A stretch of DNA of 64,000 nt from Neobacillus mesonae (GTDB taxonomy: Bacteria; Bacillota; Bacilli; Bacillales; Cytobacillaceae): positions 4,606,084 to 4,670,083 of the forward strand of contig NZ_KV440949.1 of assembly GCF_001636315.1 (NCBI RefSeq), in the 5' to 3' direction. Below the pieces are notes generated by a model. That model worked only from the letters and a program-made list of their open reading frames with translations, searched no databases and was not told the origin of the DNA. Below are positions 42,739-52,114 of the stretch, piece after piece; position 1 is the stretch's first letter; each line of letters begins with the position of its first letter. Position numbers and translations under genes: made by a program.

Positions 42739-44445
42739 TTAAGGCTTAGCCAAGCCATGCTTTTTAATATGATACTGTAAGCTTTGCCTTGTAATCCCCA
42801 ATTGTTTGGCTGCTTTTGAAATATTCCAGTTCGTTTCATCTAAAACTTTTTGAATGTAATGCTCTTGCGAATTGGCAAAGATTGATTTAAGCGGGTTCTT
42901 GATGACTTCCTTTTGATTACGGCCTTTAGACGAACTAGCTGTCACAATTTTATTTCGTAAATAAGCAGGAAGATGCTCGCTATTAATTTCCTTTTCTGTT
43001 TCATTTGATTGGATAATTAAATTCTCTATCAGATGCTCAAGTTCTCTTGTATTTCCGGGCCATTGATATTGCAGGAGCATTGCTCTTAGTGCTGACGATA
43101 GCGGAGGGACTGATTTATTAAATTTGTGTTGGTATTTTTCGATAAAGTGATCAATAAAAAATAAAATATCCTCGGTTCTCTCTCTTAATGGCGGAATGAA
43201 AATACTTGTATGAGCAATCCGGTAAAATAAATCAAGGCGCATTTTTCCTTCTTCGGTTAATTTCACCGGGTCCTCATTTGAGGCACTTATAACGGTGCAT
43301 TCAACAGGAGAAACATCGTTTGAACCAACTCGGCGTACTAACCGCTCCTGTAATACCCTCATTAGCTTTGATTGAAGTGTCAGCGGCATAGAGTTAATTT
43401 CGTCTAGAAAAAGGGTACCTTTTTTGGCATATTCAAAAAGACCCATCTGGTTTGAAGCCCCCGTAAACGCTCCTTTCACAGTACCAAATAAGGTGCTCTC
43501 CAATAAGGTTTCCGGAATAGCCGCACAGTTAACGGCAACAAATGGCTGTTCCGCTCTCGGACTGTGATTGTGCATACTTTGGGCAAACAGTTCCTTCCCT
43601 GTCCCTGTTTCTCCGACGATCAGTACATCCGTATTATGAATGGCAATATTTTGGGCCTCTTGAATCAAATTTTTTAAGGCTAGGCTTTTTCCTTTAATAT
43701 TTTCAAAAGTAAAAGAAGTCCCGTTTTTAAACGGCTTTGAGTCTGAATCAGGTTGAACAATCTGCCTTTTCATCTCAATTGTTTGATGCAGCCGATTTTT
43801 TAAATGAGATTCATTGGTACTTATGGAAAAGACGGCAATCGTCTCACCGTCTTTTTGAATCGGAAAGGTACTGTAATTGACGTATCTAGGAATTCCATTT
43901 ACTGTCGAATGCGCCCGATATCTTGAGAAAATTGGCTTGCCTGTGTTAAATGTATGCCTGTGCTCTGAGTATTGCGGATTATAGTTATAGGCGGACCACA
44001 AATGTTTCCCGATAATTTCACGGTGGTCCAGGCCCTCTAGTTTTTCTTGAGCATGATTATACAACACAATTCTGCCCTCATGGTTACTCATCATGACCCC
44101 TTCATCAAGGGATTCGATAATTTTTTCAAGGCAAAATAATCTTGTATTTGGACTTTCCGTTATATTGGTAAGGTCTTCTATACACAAAACTGTGTAGATA
44201 ACATCCGCAGTAAACTTTTTTACCTCAACCATGAGTTTTCTTTGATTCAATTTAATAGGAAAGCAACTGTTTTCGACTAAATTCTTCGCAAGACAGGGAA
44301 AAAGTACAGAAATATGTATCCCTTCATTGATCTCTAGCGGAAGGGTTGGATTAATGTCATAGGATAAAATATGAAAACTATCATTTAATACAATAACCCC
44401 GTCAACATAATTTTTTAAGATAGAACCGATGGATTTTGCAATCAA
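42739..44445 (-). CDS. Sigma-54-dependent transcriptional activator (PAS-AAA+-Fis), candidate hut activator
   Basis: A 568-residue enhancer-binding protein. Residues about 1-100 form an uncharacterised sensory region, about 105-215 a PAS domain, then the AAA+ domain with Walker A GETGTGKE (278-285), the sigma-54-contact loop GAFTGA (325-330) and Walker B TLFLDE (344-349), and a C-terminal Fis-type HTH (NISKAAKQLGITRQSLQYHIKKHG). It starts at a TTG preceded by AGGGGGG. Divergent from hutU, whose promoter is a consensus sigma-54 site, it is the obvious candidate regulator (inference). General layout is RocR/BkdR-like. Confidence 0.92.
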   Translation of the reverse strand: MIAKSIGSILKNYVDGVIVLNDSFHILSYDINPTLPLEINEGIHISVLFPCLAKNLVENSCFPIKLNQRKLMVEVKKFTADVIYTVLCIEDLTNITESPNTRLFCLEKIIESLDEGVMMSNHEGRIVLYNHAQEKLEGLDHREIIGKHLWSAYNYNPQYSEHRHTFNTGKPIFSRYRAHSTVNGIPRYVNYSTFPIQKDGETIAVFSISTNESHLKNRLHQTIEMKRQIVQPDSDSKPFKNGTSFTFENIKGKSLALKNLIQEAQNIAIHNTDVLIVGETGTGKELFAQSMHNHSPRAEQPFVAVNCAAIPETLLESTLFGTVKGAFTGASNQMGLFEYAKKGTLFLDEINSMPLTLQSKLMRVLQERLVRRVGSNDVSPVECTVISASNEDPVKLTEEGKMRLDLFYRIAHTSIFIPPLRERTEDILFFIDHFIEKYQHKFNKSVPPLSSALRAMLLQYQWPGNTRELEHLIENLIIQSNETEKEINSEHLPAYLRNKIVTASSSKGRNQKEVIKNPLKSIFANSQEHYIQKVLDETNWNISKAAKQLGITRQSLQYHIKKHGLAKP

Positions 44446-44548
44446 GTTAAAAGCCCCCCTTATTAAGATAAAGACCTTGCTAAGAATATAACACTTGTTT
44501 TGAATTTTTTAAATAGTCTGCACGCAAAAAATATCTGCACCCATCTAA

Positions 44549-44563
44549 ATGTAATCGCTTTCG
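44549..44563. promoter_or_regulatory. Candidate cre (CcpA) site upstream of hutU
   Basis: ATGTAATCGCTTTCG matches the cre consensus WTGNAANCGNWNNCW at all but the last position. Catabolite repression of hut genes is established in B. subtilis. Confidence 0.58.
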
Positions 44564-44607
44564 TAATTAACAGCCCGGAGAACTATTATTTCGACAAAAA
44601 TAGTGCC

Positions 44608-44655
44608 AAATCCATCTGCACTCGATTTGCAGAATTTGGATTTTTTTGAGTGCAG
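44608..44655. promoter_or_regulatory. Candidate upstream activating sequence for the sigma-54 activator
   Basis: CTGCACTC (44616-44623) and GAGTGCAG (44648-44655) are a perfect 8-bp inverted repeat; TCTGCA and TGCAGA form a second, nested one. AAATCCA and TGGATTT flank the inner dyad and, with the following seven Ts, could also fold as a terminator-like hairpin. The site lies about 75-130 bp upstream of the -24/-12 promoter, a normal enhancer distance. Confidence 0.55.
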
Positions 44656-44723
44656 GAGAGGGCTTTTTTATAGTTTAATAGGCTTTTTTGCAAAAAAAAT
44701 AAAAATTTGTCCCTTTTTCTAAT

Positions 44724-44740
44724 TTGGCACGCAACTTGCA
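44724..44740 (+). promoter_or_regulatory. Sigma-54 (SigL) promoter of hutU
   Basis: TTTGGCACGCAACTTGCA has GG at -24 and GC at -12 with the invariant 10-nt spacing, matching the consensus TGGCAC-N5-TTGC exactly. Confidence 0.9.
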
Positions 44741-44795
44741 ATATATAAAAGCGAGTACAAACAATACAACTTTATCAATCTAGGAGGAATTGTAC

Positions 44796-46517
44796 ATGAC
44801 AAAACCAGAAATCTTATATTCAGTAAAGGCGCAAAGAGGAGACGTCCTACGCTGTAAGGGCTGGAGACAAGAGTCGATCTTAAGAATGCTTGAAAATAAC
44901 ATGGAAAATGCTGAGAAGCCAGAAGAGCTAGTTATTTATGGTGGGATTGGTAAAGCAGCACGTAACTGGGAATCCTATCATGCAATTGTAGATTCTTTAA
45001 AAGAACTTGAAGATGATGAAACACTAGTTGTTCAATCCGGTATGCCTGTGGCAATCTTCAAAACTCATAAATATGCTCCAACGGTTGTTATGGCAACTAC
45101 CAATATTATGAAAGCTGACTGGCCGACTTTCTATGATCTTCAAGATAAGAACTTAACAATGTATGCAAACTACACAGCTGCTCCATGGGAGTATATCGGG
45201 ACACAAGGTGTTATCCAAGGTACATTTGAAACACTTTCGGCAATTGCCCGACTTCACTATAATGATTCCCTTGTTGGGAAAATCCTGTTAACTGCCGGTG
45301 CCGGCGGAATGGGCGGCAACCAGACAAGAGCGATGACAATGCATGGCGGGGTTGCCATTCTATGTGATTCTAACATTGAAATTATTAATCGCAGAATTGA
45401 AAAAGGATTTATTGATTGTATAGCAGATTCATTGGATGAAGCAATTGAAATGGCGAAGCAGCACGCAGCAGAAGGGAAGCCGCTTGGGGTTGCAGTAGTT
45501 GGAAACGCTGCCGATATTTTTGAAGAAGTGCTGCAAAAAGGCTGGCTGCCTGACATCGCAACATCCATGACACCTGCACATGACCCAATTTCTTATCTGC
45601 CGGCTGGTTACACGGTAGCAGAAGCAGAAGAGCTTCGTGACACAAACCGTGAGCTTTACTTGGATAAAGCCCGCGAGACAATGATTCGCGAGTTGAAAGC
45701 ATTGATCAAATTCTTAGACCTTGGCGTTAAATCTTTCGAATACGGCACAAGTATCCGTAAAGAGTGTATTGATGCTGGATTTGATGAGAAAGAAGCGAAG
45801 CGCCTGCCTGGTTTCGTAGCTGAATACATCCGTCCATTATTCTGTGAAGGCCGCGGTCCTTTTCGCTGGGTATGTCTATCAGGTGAAGCAGATGACTTGC
45901 GCAAAATCGATGAAATGATTCTTGAAGAATTTGCTGATGACCTGCTTGTAACACGCTGGATCAAGCTTGCCATGAAACATATTCCAATTGAAGCACTTCC
46001 AGCACGTATTTGTTATATGGGCTTCGGTCAGCGTAAGAAATTCGCTTTAAAGGTAAATGACATGATCCGTAAAGGCGAGCTCGCCGGACCTGTGGCATTC
46101 TCACGTGACAACCTTGACTCCGGTTCAATCGTGAACCCAACATTCGAATCAGAAAACATGAAAGACGGCGGAGATTTAATCTCTGACTGGCCAGTATTGA
46201 ATGGCTTGTTAAACGCTGTTGGTATGTGTGATCTAATCGCCCTGCAAGCAAACTACTCTATGGGTGAAGCCGTTCATACAGGTGTAACAATGATTGCAGA
46301 TGGTACTGCTGAATCTGACATGAGACTTGAAGTAGCCATGACAGTGGACTCTGGTATTGGGGTTATCCGCCACGCTCAAGCGGGTTATGAAATTGCCCGT
46401 GACGTAGCAAACGGAAAAGGAAAACTGACAGACGAAAGCATTAAAGTTCCGTTATGGTGGTCACCAAAAGCGACATTTGGTCCAAAAGATTTAGAAAAAG
46501 AAAATGTAAAAGCATAA
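44796..46517 (+). CDS. hutU: Urocanate hydratase
   Basis: A 573-residue NAD-containing urocanase that converts urocanate to imidazolone propionate. Family blocks include QSGMPVAIFKTHKYAPTVVMAT, AGAGGMGGNQTRAM (dinucleotide site) and PARICYMGFGQRKK with the essential Cys at residue 406. The ATG at 44796 is seven bases from AGGAGG; an in-frame TTG at 44790 is too close. It is the first gene of the hut locus and reads from the sigma-54 promoter. A partial terminator separates it from the next gene. Confidence 0.95.
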   Translation: MTKPEILYSVKAQRGDVLRCKGWRQESILRMLENNMENAEKPEELVIYGGIGKAARNWESYHAIVDSLKELEDDETLVVQSGMPVAIFKTHKYAPTVVMATTNIMKADWPTFYDLQDKNLTMYANYTAAPWEYIGTQGVIQGTFETLSAIARLHYNDSLVGKILLTAGAGGMGGNQTRAMTMHGGVAILCDSNIEIINRRIEKGFIDCIADSLDEAIEMAKQHAAEGKPLGVAVVGNAADIFEEVLQKGWLPDIATSMTPAHDPISYLPAGYTVAEAEELRDTNRELYLDKARETMIRELKALIKFLDLGVKSFEYGTSIRKECIDAGFDEKEAKRLPGFVAEYIRPLFCEGRGPFRWVCLSGEADDLRKIDEMILEEFADDLLVTRWIKLAMKHIPIEALPARICYMGFGQRKKFALKVNDMIRKGELAGPVAFSRDNLDSGSIVNPTFESENMKDGGDLISDWPVLNGLLNAVGMCDLIALQANYSMGEAVHTGVTMIADGTAESDMRLEVAMTVDSGIGVIRHAQAGYEIARDVANGKGKLTDESIKVPLWWSPKATFGPKDLEKENVKA

Positions 46518-46536
46518 TTTAACGATAATTTTGGCG

Positions 46537-46577
46537 GCTGTTCCTATGATTGACCTTTCAGGGGCAGCCTTCTTTTT
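46537..46577 (+). terminator. Terminator-like hairpin after hutU
   Basis: GGCTGTTCCT pairs with AGGGGCAGCC (one mismatch), followed by TTCTTTTT. It may attenuate transcription into the downstream hut genes. Confidence 0.62.
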
Positions 46578-46589
46578 AAAATTTGAGCG

Positions 46590-46602
46590 GGTGCCTGACA
46601 CC
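46590..46602. repeat. GGTGCCTGACACC dispersed repeat, single copy
   Basis: The 13-bp sequence is identical to the core of the large palindrome at 54572-54620 and is nearly self-complementary. Such GGTGCCTGACACC elements recur in several Bacillus-group genomes, from memory; the count in this genome is unknown. Confidence 0.6.
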
Positions 46603-46637
46603 ATAAACATATCTCCCCATTGAAAGAGGTGGAACAT

Positions 46638-47993
46638 ATGAAAGAACTTCAAGGATCCGTTGAAACCCAGCAGTTCAATCAAAATGTTGATGTAAAGCCG
46701 TCCATCTATTCTATTTCCAACATTTTAAAATTTCTAATCTTTAGCATGATTGGAATCTTTATGTTTTTTATTCCGATTGAATGGAACGGAAAGAGTTCTA
46801 TTCCACTAGACCATTTCGTAACATGGGTTCGCAACATTGTTGGAAAGGGTGCTTCTTATTACGTATTAATCTTAGTAATGTTAGGGGCAATACACCCTTT
46901 TTATAAAAAGACATGGAAGAAAAACGCTGTCGAAGCAGTCATAACCTTATTTAAGGTACTCGGGGCAATTGCTACCATTATGGTTATTTTTAATATCGGT
47001 CCTGCCTGGCTGATGGCTGAAGATATGGGGCCGTATTGGTTGAACTTTTTGCTGATTCCAATCGGCATGCTTGTTCCAATCGGTGCGGTATTTTTAGCCT
47101 TGCTAGTTGGTTATGGACTATTGGAGTTTATCGGAATATTTATGCAGCCGATTATGAGACCAATTTGGAAAACTCCGGGAAGGTCAGCAATCGACGCTGT
47201 TGCTTCATTTGTCGGCAGTTATTCAATTGGGCTGTTAATTACCAACAGAGTGTACAAGGAAGGGAAATATACGAAAAGAGAAGCGGTGATTATTGCTACT
47301 GGTTTTTCAACTGTTTCTGCAACATTCATGATTGTAGTAGCAAAAACTCTAGATTTAATGCATATATGGAACCTTTATTTTTGGTTAACATTAGTCGTCA
47401 CGTTTGCGGTTACTGCCATTACGGTAAGGTTAAGACCAATTAGTAAAATGAGTGATGAGTATTATTCCGGCGAAGGGTATCCTGAGGAAGTAATAAAGAA
47501 GGACCGGATCAAAGTCGCCTGGAATCAAGCGATGATCACTGCGGAGTCTGCTCCAAAACTATGGAAAAATATCTTTGATAATGTAAAAGACGGTGTCCTA
47601 ATGGCAATGGGAATTCTGCCAACCATTATGTCAATCGGTTTATTAGGCCTAATATTAGTGAATCAGACACCCGTTTTTGATTATTTAGGCTATATTTTTT
47701 ACCCGCTGACAGCTATTTTGCAAATACCAGAGCCGTTTCTTGCGGCTAAGGCTGCAGCTATTAATCTAGTAGATATGTTTGTGCCGTCATTAGTTGTTTT
47801 GAAAACCAGCTTAGAGACAAGATTCATTATTGGATCCTTGTCCATATCGGTCATTCTTTTCTTTTCCTCGTTGATCCCGTGCATTATGTCTACGGAAATC
47901 CCGTTGAGGATGAGAGATATTCTTTCAATCTGGTTCATTAGAACAGTATTTTCCCTTTTGCTAATCACACCGCTTGCTTTTCTGTTTTTATAA
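46638..47993 (+). CDS. YjiH family membrane protein (nucleoside-recognition/GATE domain)
   Basis: A 451-residue polytopic protein with about 11 hydrophobic segments, resembling the YjiH family. Conserved-looking stretches are GSYSIGLLITNRVYKEGKYTKREAVIIATGFSTVSATFM and LPTIMSIGLLGLILV. Family function is unknown, but homologues occur in hut loci, so histidine or urocanate transport is a reasonable inference. The ATG at 46638 follows AGAGGTGG; the TTG at 46620 lacks a ribosome site. Confidence 0.83.
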   Translation: MKELQGSVETQQFNQNVDVKPSIYSISNILKFLIFSMIGIFMFFIPIEWNGKSSIPLDHFVTWVRNIVGKGASYYVLILVMLGAIHPFYKKTWKKNAVEAVITLFKVLGAIATIMVIFNIGPAWLMAEDMGPYWLNFLLIPIGMLVPIGAVFLALLVGYGLLEFIGIFMQPIMRPIWKTPGRSAIDAVASFVGSYSIGLLITNRVYKEGKYTKREAVIIATGFSTVSATFMIVVAKTLDLMHIWNLYFWLTLVVTFAVTAITVRLRPISKMSDEYYSGEGYPEEVIKKDRIKVAWNQAMITAESAPKLWKNIFDNVKDGVLMAMGILPTIMSIGLLGLILVNQTPVFDYLGYIFYPLTAILQIPEPFLAAKAAAINLVDMFVPSLVVLKTSLETRFIIGSLSISVILFFSSLIPCIMSTEIPLRMRDILSIWFIRTVFSLLLITPLAFLFL

Positions 47994-48074
47994 AAGCGAG
48001 CTGTGATTTTTATAAAAGCTATATCACCTCTAGTGGAGCTAGATAAGTGAAAAATAATCATGGAGGTTTAATAA

Positions 48075-49328
48075 ATGTCTGAAACGAAGGTGAAGACAAA
48101 GGTTGATTTAGTCATTGCTCATGCAGCAGAGGCTTTGACATGTGTGGGAGAAACTATGGAAGACATTGGTGTTATCACGAATGCCTGGATTGCCATTAAA
48201 AATAACAAAATTGCCGGGGTAGGATCAGAGGAAGAGATTAAGAGACATTTTGAATTTGATTCAAACAGTTTAATCGATGCTTCAGACAAAGTGGTTGTCC
48301 CTGGCTTTGTCGATTCCCATACACATTTAGTGTTTCACGGAACACGTGTTGAAGAATATGCGGCAAAACTGACAGGAAAACCGGAAAAGCTAGAGAAGCT
48401 TGCCATAACAACCGGACCAAACCGAACAATTGAACTAACAAGAAATACGCCGGCAGAAGAATTATTTCACCAATCAAAGAAACGTATGCTGACGATGCTT
48501 GAGCAAGGAATCACTACAGTTGAAAGTAAAAGCGGCTATGGGCTGACAACAGATAGTGAAATCAAAATTCTTGAGGTAAGCAGACGCCTCCAGAAAGAAA
48601 CACCACTTGATGTAATCAACACGTTTTTAGGTGCCCATGGAATTCCAGAAAACATGACAAAAGAGGAATATGTTGATGTTATTGTCAACGAAATGATTCC
48701 GAAAGTCGCGGAACGGAAGCTTGCAGAGTTCTGCGATGTTTGGTGTGATGATGGTTATTTTACTGCGGAGGAATCAGAGAGGATTCTCAGAGCTGGCTTA
48801 AAGAATGGAATGAAACCGAAAATTCATGCTGATGCCTATTCTTACATAGGTGGTTCCGACTTAGCAGCAGAAATGAAAATGGTTTCCATTGACCATTTAA
48901 ATTATACACCTATAGAGGCAATGGAAAAATTAGCGGAGGCAAAAGTAACGGCTGTCCTCATGCCTGCACTTGATTTTGCCGTTGGACATAAGCGTCCATT
49001 TGATGCAAGACAGATGCTTGATTTAGGAGTGGAAGTAGCACTTGCCACCGATTTATGTCCTGCCAGCTATACACAATCCATGCAGTTTGTTATTCAGCTT
49101 GCTTGCCGTTTGTATAAGTTTTCCGTTGAAGAAGCAATTAAAGCAGCGACAGTGGGCGGGGCAAGAGCACTTGATCTCGATGACCGTGGCGTTATTCAGG
49201 AGGGAAAACTGGCAGATTTACAAATTTGGGATGTTCCATCCTATAAGCATGTGGCATATGAGCTTGGAGTTAATATTGTAGAAACGGTTATTAAAAGCGG
49301 CGAAATAGTAGTTAACCGCAAAGCTTAA
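48075..49328 (+). CDS. hutI: Imidazolonepropionase
   Basis: A 417-residue amidohydrolase that hydrolyses imidazolone propionate to N-formimino-L-glutamate. Metal-binding His residues are in FVDSHTHLVFHGTR and IHADAYSYIGGSDLAAE; TTVESKSGYGLT and ATDLCPAS are family blocks, the latter with the catalytic Asp. ATGGAGG precedes the ATG. It lies between the YjiH gene and the M20 hydrolase. Confidence 0.95.
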   Translation: MSETKVKTKVDLVIAHAAEALTCVGETMEDIGVITNAWIAIKNNKIAGVGSEEEIKRHFEFDSNSLIDASDKVVVPGFVDSHTHLVFHGTRVEEYAAKLTGKPEKLEKLAITTGPNRTIELTRNTPAEELFHQSKKRMLTMLEQGITTVESKSGYGLTTDSEIKILEVSRRLQKETPLDVINTFLGAHGIPENMTKEEYVDVIVNEMIPKVAERKLAEFCDVWCDDGYFTAEESERILRAGLKNGMKPKIHADAYSYIGGSDLAAEMKMVSIDHLNYTPIEAMEKLAEAKVTAVLMPALDFAVGHKRPFDARQMLDLGVEVALATDLCPASYTQSMQFVIQLACRLYKFSVEEAIKAATVGGARALDLDDRGVIQEGKLADLQIWDVPSYKHVAYELGVNIVETVIKSGEIVVNRKA

Positions 49329-49347
49329 ATTTTGGAGGGATTTATAA

Positions 49348-50514
49348 ATGACGACCAAACTTTCATCACGTGCAGCAGAGCAGGTAAATGGAGAACGTCT
49401 ATTGGATTTGTTTTTAGAATTAGCGAAAATAAACGCACCAAGCACGAAGGAGCAGCTAGTTGCAGATTACTTAAAAAAGGCACTCCCAGAGCTTGGTTTT
49501 ACGCTGGAGTTTGACGATGCTCACAAAAATTTCGATGGTGAAGTAGGGAACTTGGTTGCCTGGCACGAAGGAACAGACCCATCGATCCCTCCATTATTCT
49601 TCTCGACTCACATGGATACGGTTCTGCCGACGGAAGGCCTAAAACCAGTCATAAAAGATGGTGTTATTCATTCTGACGGTACCACGATTTTAGGGGCAGA
49701 TGATAGAGCGGCATTAGCGGCATATCTTGAGGCCGTGAGAGCAATCATCGAAGGCGGAATTCCACATGGTCCAATCGAATTTATCTTAACGGTAAATGAG
49801 CAGCCTGGATTAGTTGGTGCCCGTTATATGGATTATTCGAAAGCAAAGAGTAAAACAGGCTATATTTTCGACAGCAGCGGCGATGTTGGGCAAATCATTC
49901 TAAAGGGACCTTATAGCTCTCGTATTTGGATTGAAGTTGAGGGTAATGCAGCCCATATTGCCCTTAATTCAGAAGAAGGAAATAGTGCGATATTAATCGC
50001 AGCTGAAGGACTTTCTAATATGAAGCTTGGTGAAATCGATGAAGGCACATTGGCTAATATCGGAATCATTAATGGCGGCGAACTTACTTCGATTATTCCT
50101 GGCAGTGTAACGATTGCAGGAGAGGTCAGAAGTTTTTCAAAGGTAAAGCTGGATGCACAGCTAAAGCATATGGAGGAAGTGATGCAGCAAGCAGCTGAGA
50201 AAAAGGGCGGATTAGTAAAAGTCAGAGTTGAGAAAAAATATTTAGGCTTCGATATTCCAAAAGAAGACATCTTGGTTAAAACAGCATTAACGGCTGCTGG
50301 AAATATTCATGTAAGCCCATATTTAACTGAAACACTTGGCGGGGCTGATACAAACGTATTAAATGAGAATGGATTAACGTGTTTAACACTTGGTTTAGGG
50401 TTCCAGAATATCCATTCCTTCAGAGAATGCATCAGCGTTGAGAATCTAGTGAATACGGGAAGACTGACAGCGGCGCTAATTGAACAATGGTATGTAAACC
50501 ATAAGGAAAAATAG
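49348..50514 (+). CDS. M20-family metallohydrolase (PepT/YqjE-like) with altered metal site
   Basis: A 388-residue zinc peptidase-fold hydrolase. STHMDTV and GADDRAALAAYL carry the first metal ligands, and HSF near the C-terminus the last His. The usual EE(I/M)GL catalytic block reads NEQPGL, so the Glu after the catalytic Glu, normally a metal ligand, is Gln. It is 20 bp after hutI. hutG, the usual next enzyme of the pathway, is absent from this locus; this protein may act on a histidine dipeptide or on a pathway intermediate (inference). GGAGGG precedes the ATG. Confidence 0.83.
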   Translation: MTTKLSSRAAEQVNGERLLDLFLELAKINAPSTKEQLVADYLKKALPELGFTLEFDDAHKNFDGEVGNLVAWHEGTDPSIPPLFFSTHMDTVLPTEGLKPVIKDGVIHSDGTTILGADDRAALAAYLEAVRAIIEGGIPHGPIEFILTVNEQPGLVGARYMDYSKAKSKTGYIFDSSGDVGQIILKGPYSSRIWIEVEGNAAHIALNSEEGNSAILIAAEGLSNMKLGEIDEGTLANIGIINGGELTSIIPGSVTIAGEVRSFSKVKLDAQLKHMEEVMQQAAEKKGGLVKVRVEKKYLGFDIPKEDILVKTALTAAGNIHVSPYLTETLGGADTNVLNENGLTCLTLGLGFQNIHSFRECISVENLVNTGRLTAALIEQWYVNHKEK

Positions 50515-50599
50515 AATCATTTGAACGAAACACCTCTGTAATGGCAGAAATAGTAGAATTAAATAGTAGAATTTATGGACTGAATAGGGCAGTCTCATT

Positions 50600-50671
50600 A
50601 ATGCGTGACACCACATAAGTACAATGACAATAATTACTGTTCTTTAGAAAAAGTTCTTGGGGTCACGCATT
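50600..50671. repeat. Inverted repeat AATGCGTGACACC / GGGGTCACGCATT
   Basis: Two 13-nt arms (50600-50612, 50659-50671) with one mismatch flank 46 nt in the 227-bp gap between the M20 and NhaC-like genes. It shares the TGACACC half with the GGTGCCTGACACC repeat and may belong to the same repeat family. Nothing else is seen in the gap. Confidence 0.55.
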
Positions 50672-50741
50672 TGTTTTGGGAATGCCCTTTTAGGCCGAAA
50701 CAGTCTGTTTGAAAACTAAATATATTTGAAGAGGTGGTAAG

Positions 50742-52061
50742 ATGCTAACGAATCCAGTAGTAGTTTCCGTCCTTGTTTTAACTGTCTTAAGTCTTTGCCG
50801 TGTACATGTTATTTTTGCCTTAATCATTTCAGCCATCGTTGCAGGGGTAACAGCAAACTTGTCAATAACAGATACGGTTAATACGATGATAGGCGGAATG
50901 GGCGGACAGGCCCAAACTGCTTTGAGTTATGTATTACTAGGAATTTTTGCCGCAATGATAGCGCATTCAGGTATTACTACTATCTTAATTAATAAACTGC
51001 TAGCTATGAAGAAAAAGAGCAAAATTTTGCTTTTGTTTATGTTTGCGGGTATTGCTTGTCTTTCGGGCACTTTAATTCCCGTTCATATTGCTTTTATTCC
51101 AATCCTAGTTCCGCCTTTATTGCTGTTCTTTAATTATTTAAAAATGGACCGCAGGGCAATGGCCTGTGCGCTGACTTTTGGGTTAAAGACACCTTATATT
51201 GTAATCCCTGCGGGGTACGGGATTATCTTCCATGGGATTATAACATCTGAGATGAATGCCAATGGTATGAAAATCGCCCAATCACAAATTCCGTTAGCCA
51301 TGTTGATTCCGGCGATTGGAATGATTGTAGGCTTAATTATTGCAATTTTTATCTCTTATCGCAAACCAAGAAGCTACGGTGAGGATGACCCAATGGCTGC
51401 CTTTGCTGAAGTTAGTGCGGCATCAGAGGGGGATAAACGAAAGTTACATTTGAAGGATTATATAACATTAGCTTCCATTTTAATTGCTCTAGCAACCCAG
51501 CTAATGGCCGGATCGCTTGTATTAGGGGCTCTCGCCGGGATTATTGTTATGTTTGCCGGCAGAATAGCAACATTGGGTGAAGGTGAACAGCTCGTCCAGG
51601 ATGGCGTAAAGCTGATGGGTGCGATTGCCTTTGTGATGCTGATTGCATCAGGTTATGCAACTATTCTAAAGGAAACAGGGGCGATTACTTCATTAGTGGA
51701 AGCTGTAGATTCGATTGTCGGAGGCAGCAAGCTGGTAGCGGCAATAGTTTTATTATTAATCGGTTTATTAGTAACCATGGGTATTGGGACTTCGTTTGGA
51801 ACTGTTCCAATCCTGGCCGCTGTTTTCGTTCCGCTTTGTATGCTAATTGGCTTTAGTCCACTTGCAACAGCGGCTTTACTAGGGACCGCGGGAGCATTAG
51901 GGGATGCCGGCTCTCCAGCATCCGATAGTACGCTTGGACCAACATCCGGTTTAAATGCAGACGGGAAACATGATCATATTTGGGATACATGTGTGCCGAC
52001 ATTTATTCACTATAATATCCCGCTTTTTGTATTTGGCGTAATTGCAGCATTAGTTTTATAA
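50742..52061 (+). CDS. NhaC/YuiF-like ion-coupled amino acid transporter
   Basis: A 439-residue membrane protein of the Na+/H+-antiporter-family (IT superfamily) type, with about 11-12 helices and re-entrant regions; the C-terminal LLGTAGALGDAGSPASDSTLGPTSGLNADG is a strong family signature. It is annotated in many genomes as an antiporter, but B. subtilis YuiF-type members are thought to carry amino acids; the hut context favours histidine import (inference). GAAGAGGTGG precedes the ATG. Confidence 0.85.
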   Translation: MLTNPVVVSVLVLTVLSLCRVHVIFALIISAIVAGVTANLSITDTVNTMIGGMGGQAQTALSYVLLGIFAAMIAHSGITTILINKLLAMKKKSKILLLFMFAGIACLSGTLIPVHIAFIPILVPPLLLFFNYLKMDRRAMACALTFGLKTPYIVIPAGYGIIFHGIITSEMNANGMKIAQSQIPLAMLIPAIGMIVGLIIAIFISYRKPRSYGEDDPMAAFAEVSAASEGDKRKLHLKDYITLASILIALATQLMAGSLVLGALAGIIVMFAGRIATLGEGEQLVQDGVKLMGAIAFVMLIASGYATILKETGAITSLVEAVDSIVGGSKLVAAIVLLLIGLLVTMGIGTSFGTVPILAAVFVPLCMLIGFSPLATAALLGTAGALGDAGSPASDSTLGPTSGLNADGKHDHIWDTCVPTFIHYNIPLFVFGVIAALVL

Positions 52062-52114
52062 TAGTCTGATAGACGGAAAATTCAGCCAAGATATTTAAAT
52101 GGAGTTGACGTAGA

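Larger units (their letters stand above)
44446..44795 (+). other. Control region between the activator gene and hutU
   Basis: No gene is visible in these 350 bases. In order they contain two CTGCAC repeats (44518-44523, 44535-44540), a cre-like site (44549-44563), a compound dyad (44608-44655), a T-rich stretch and the sigma-54 promoter (44724-44740) about 55 bp before the hutU start. Confidence 0.7.

Noticed and set aside
45257-46251. Overlapping minus-strand frames within hutU
   Set aside because: Low-complexity, mutually overlapping frames opposite a well-conserved enzyme gene.
50742-52061. NhaC-like gene as a dedicated sodium/proton antiporter
   Set aside because: The hut location favours amino acid transport; the family label is based on distant similarity.
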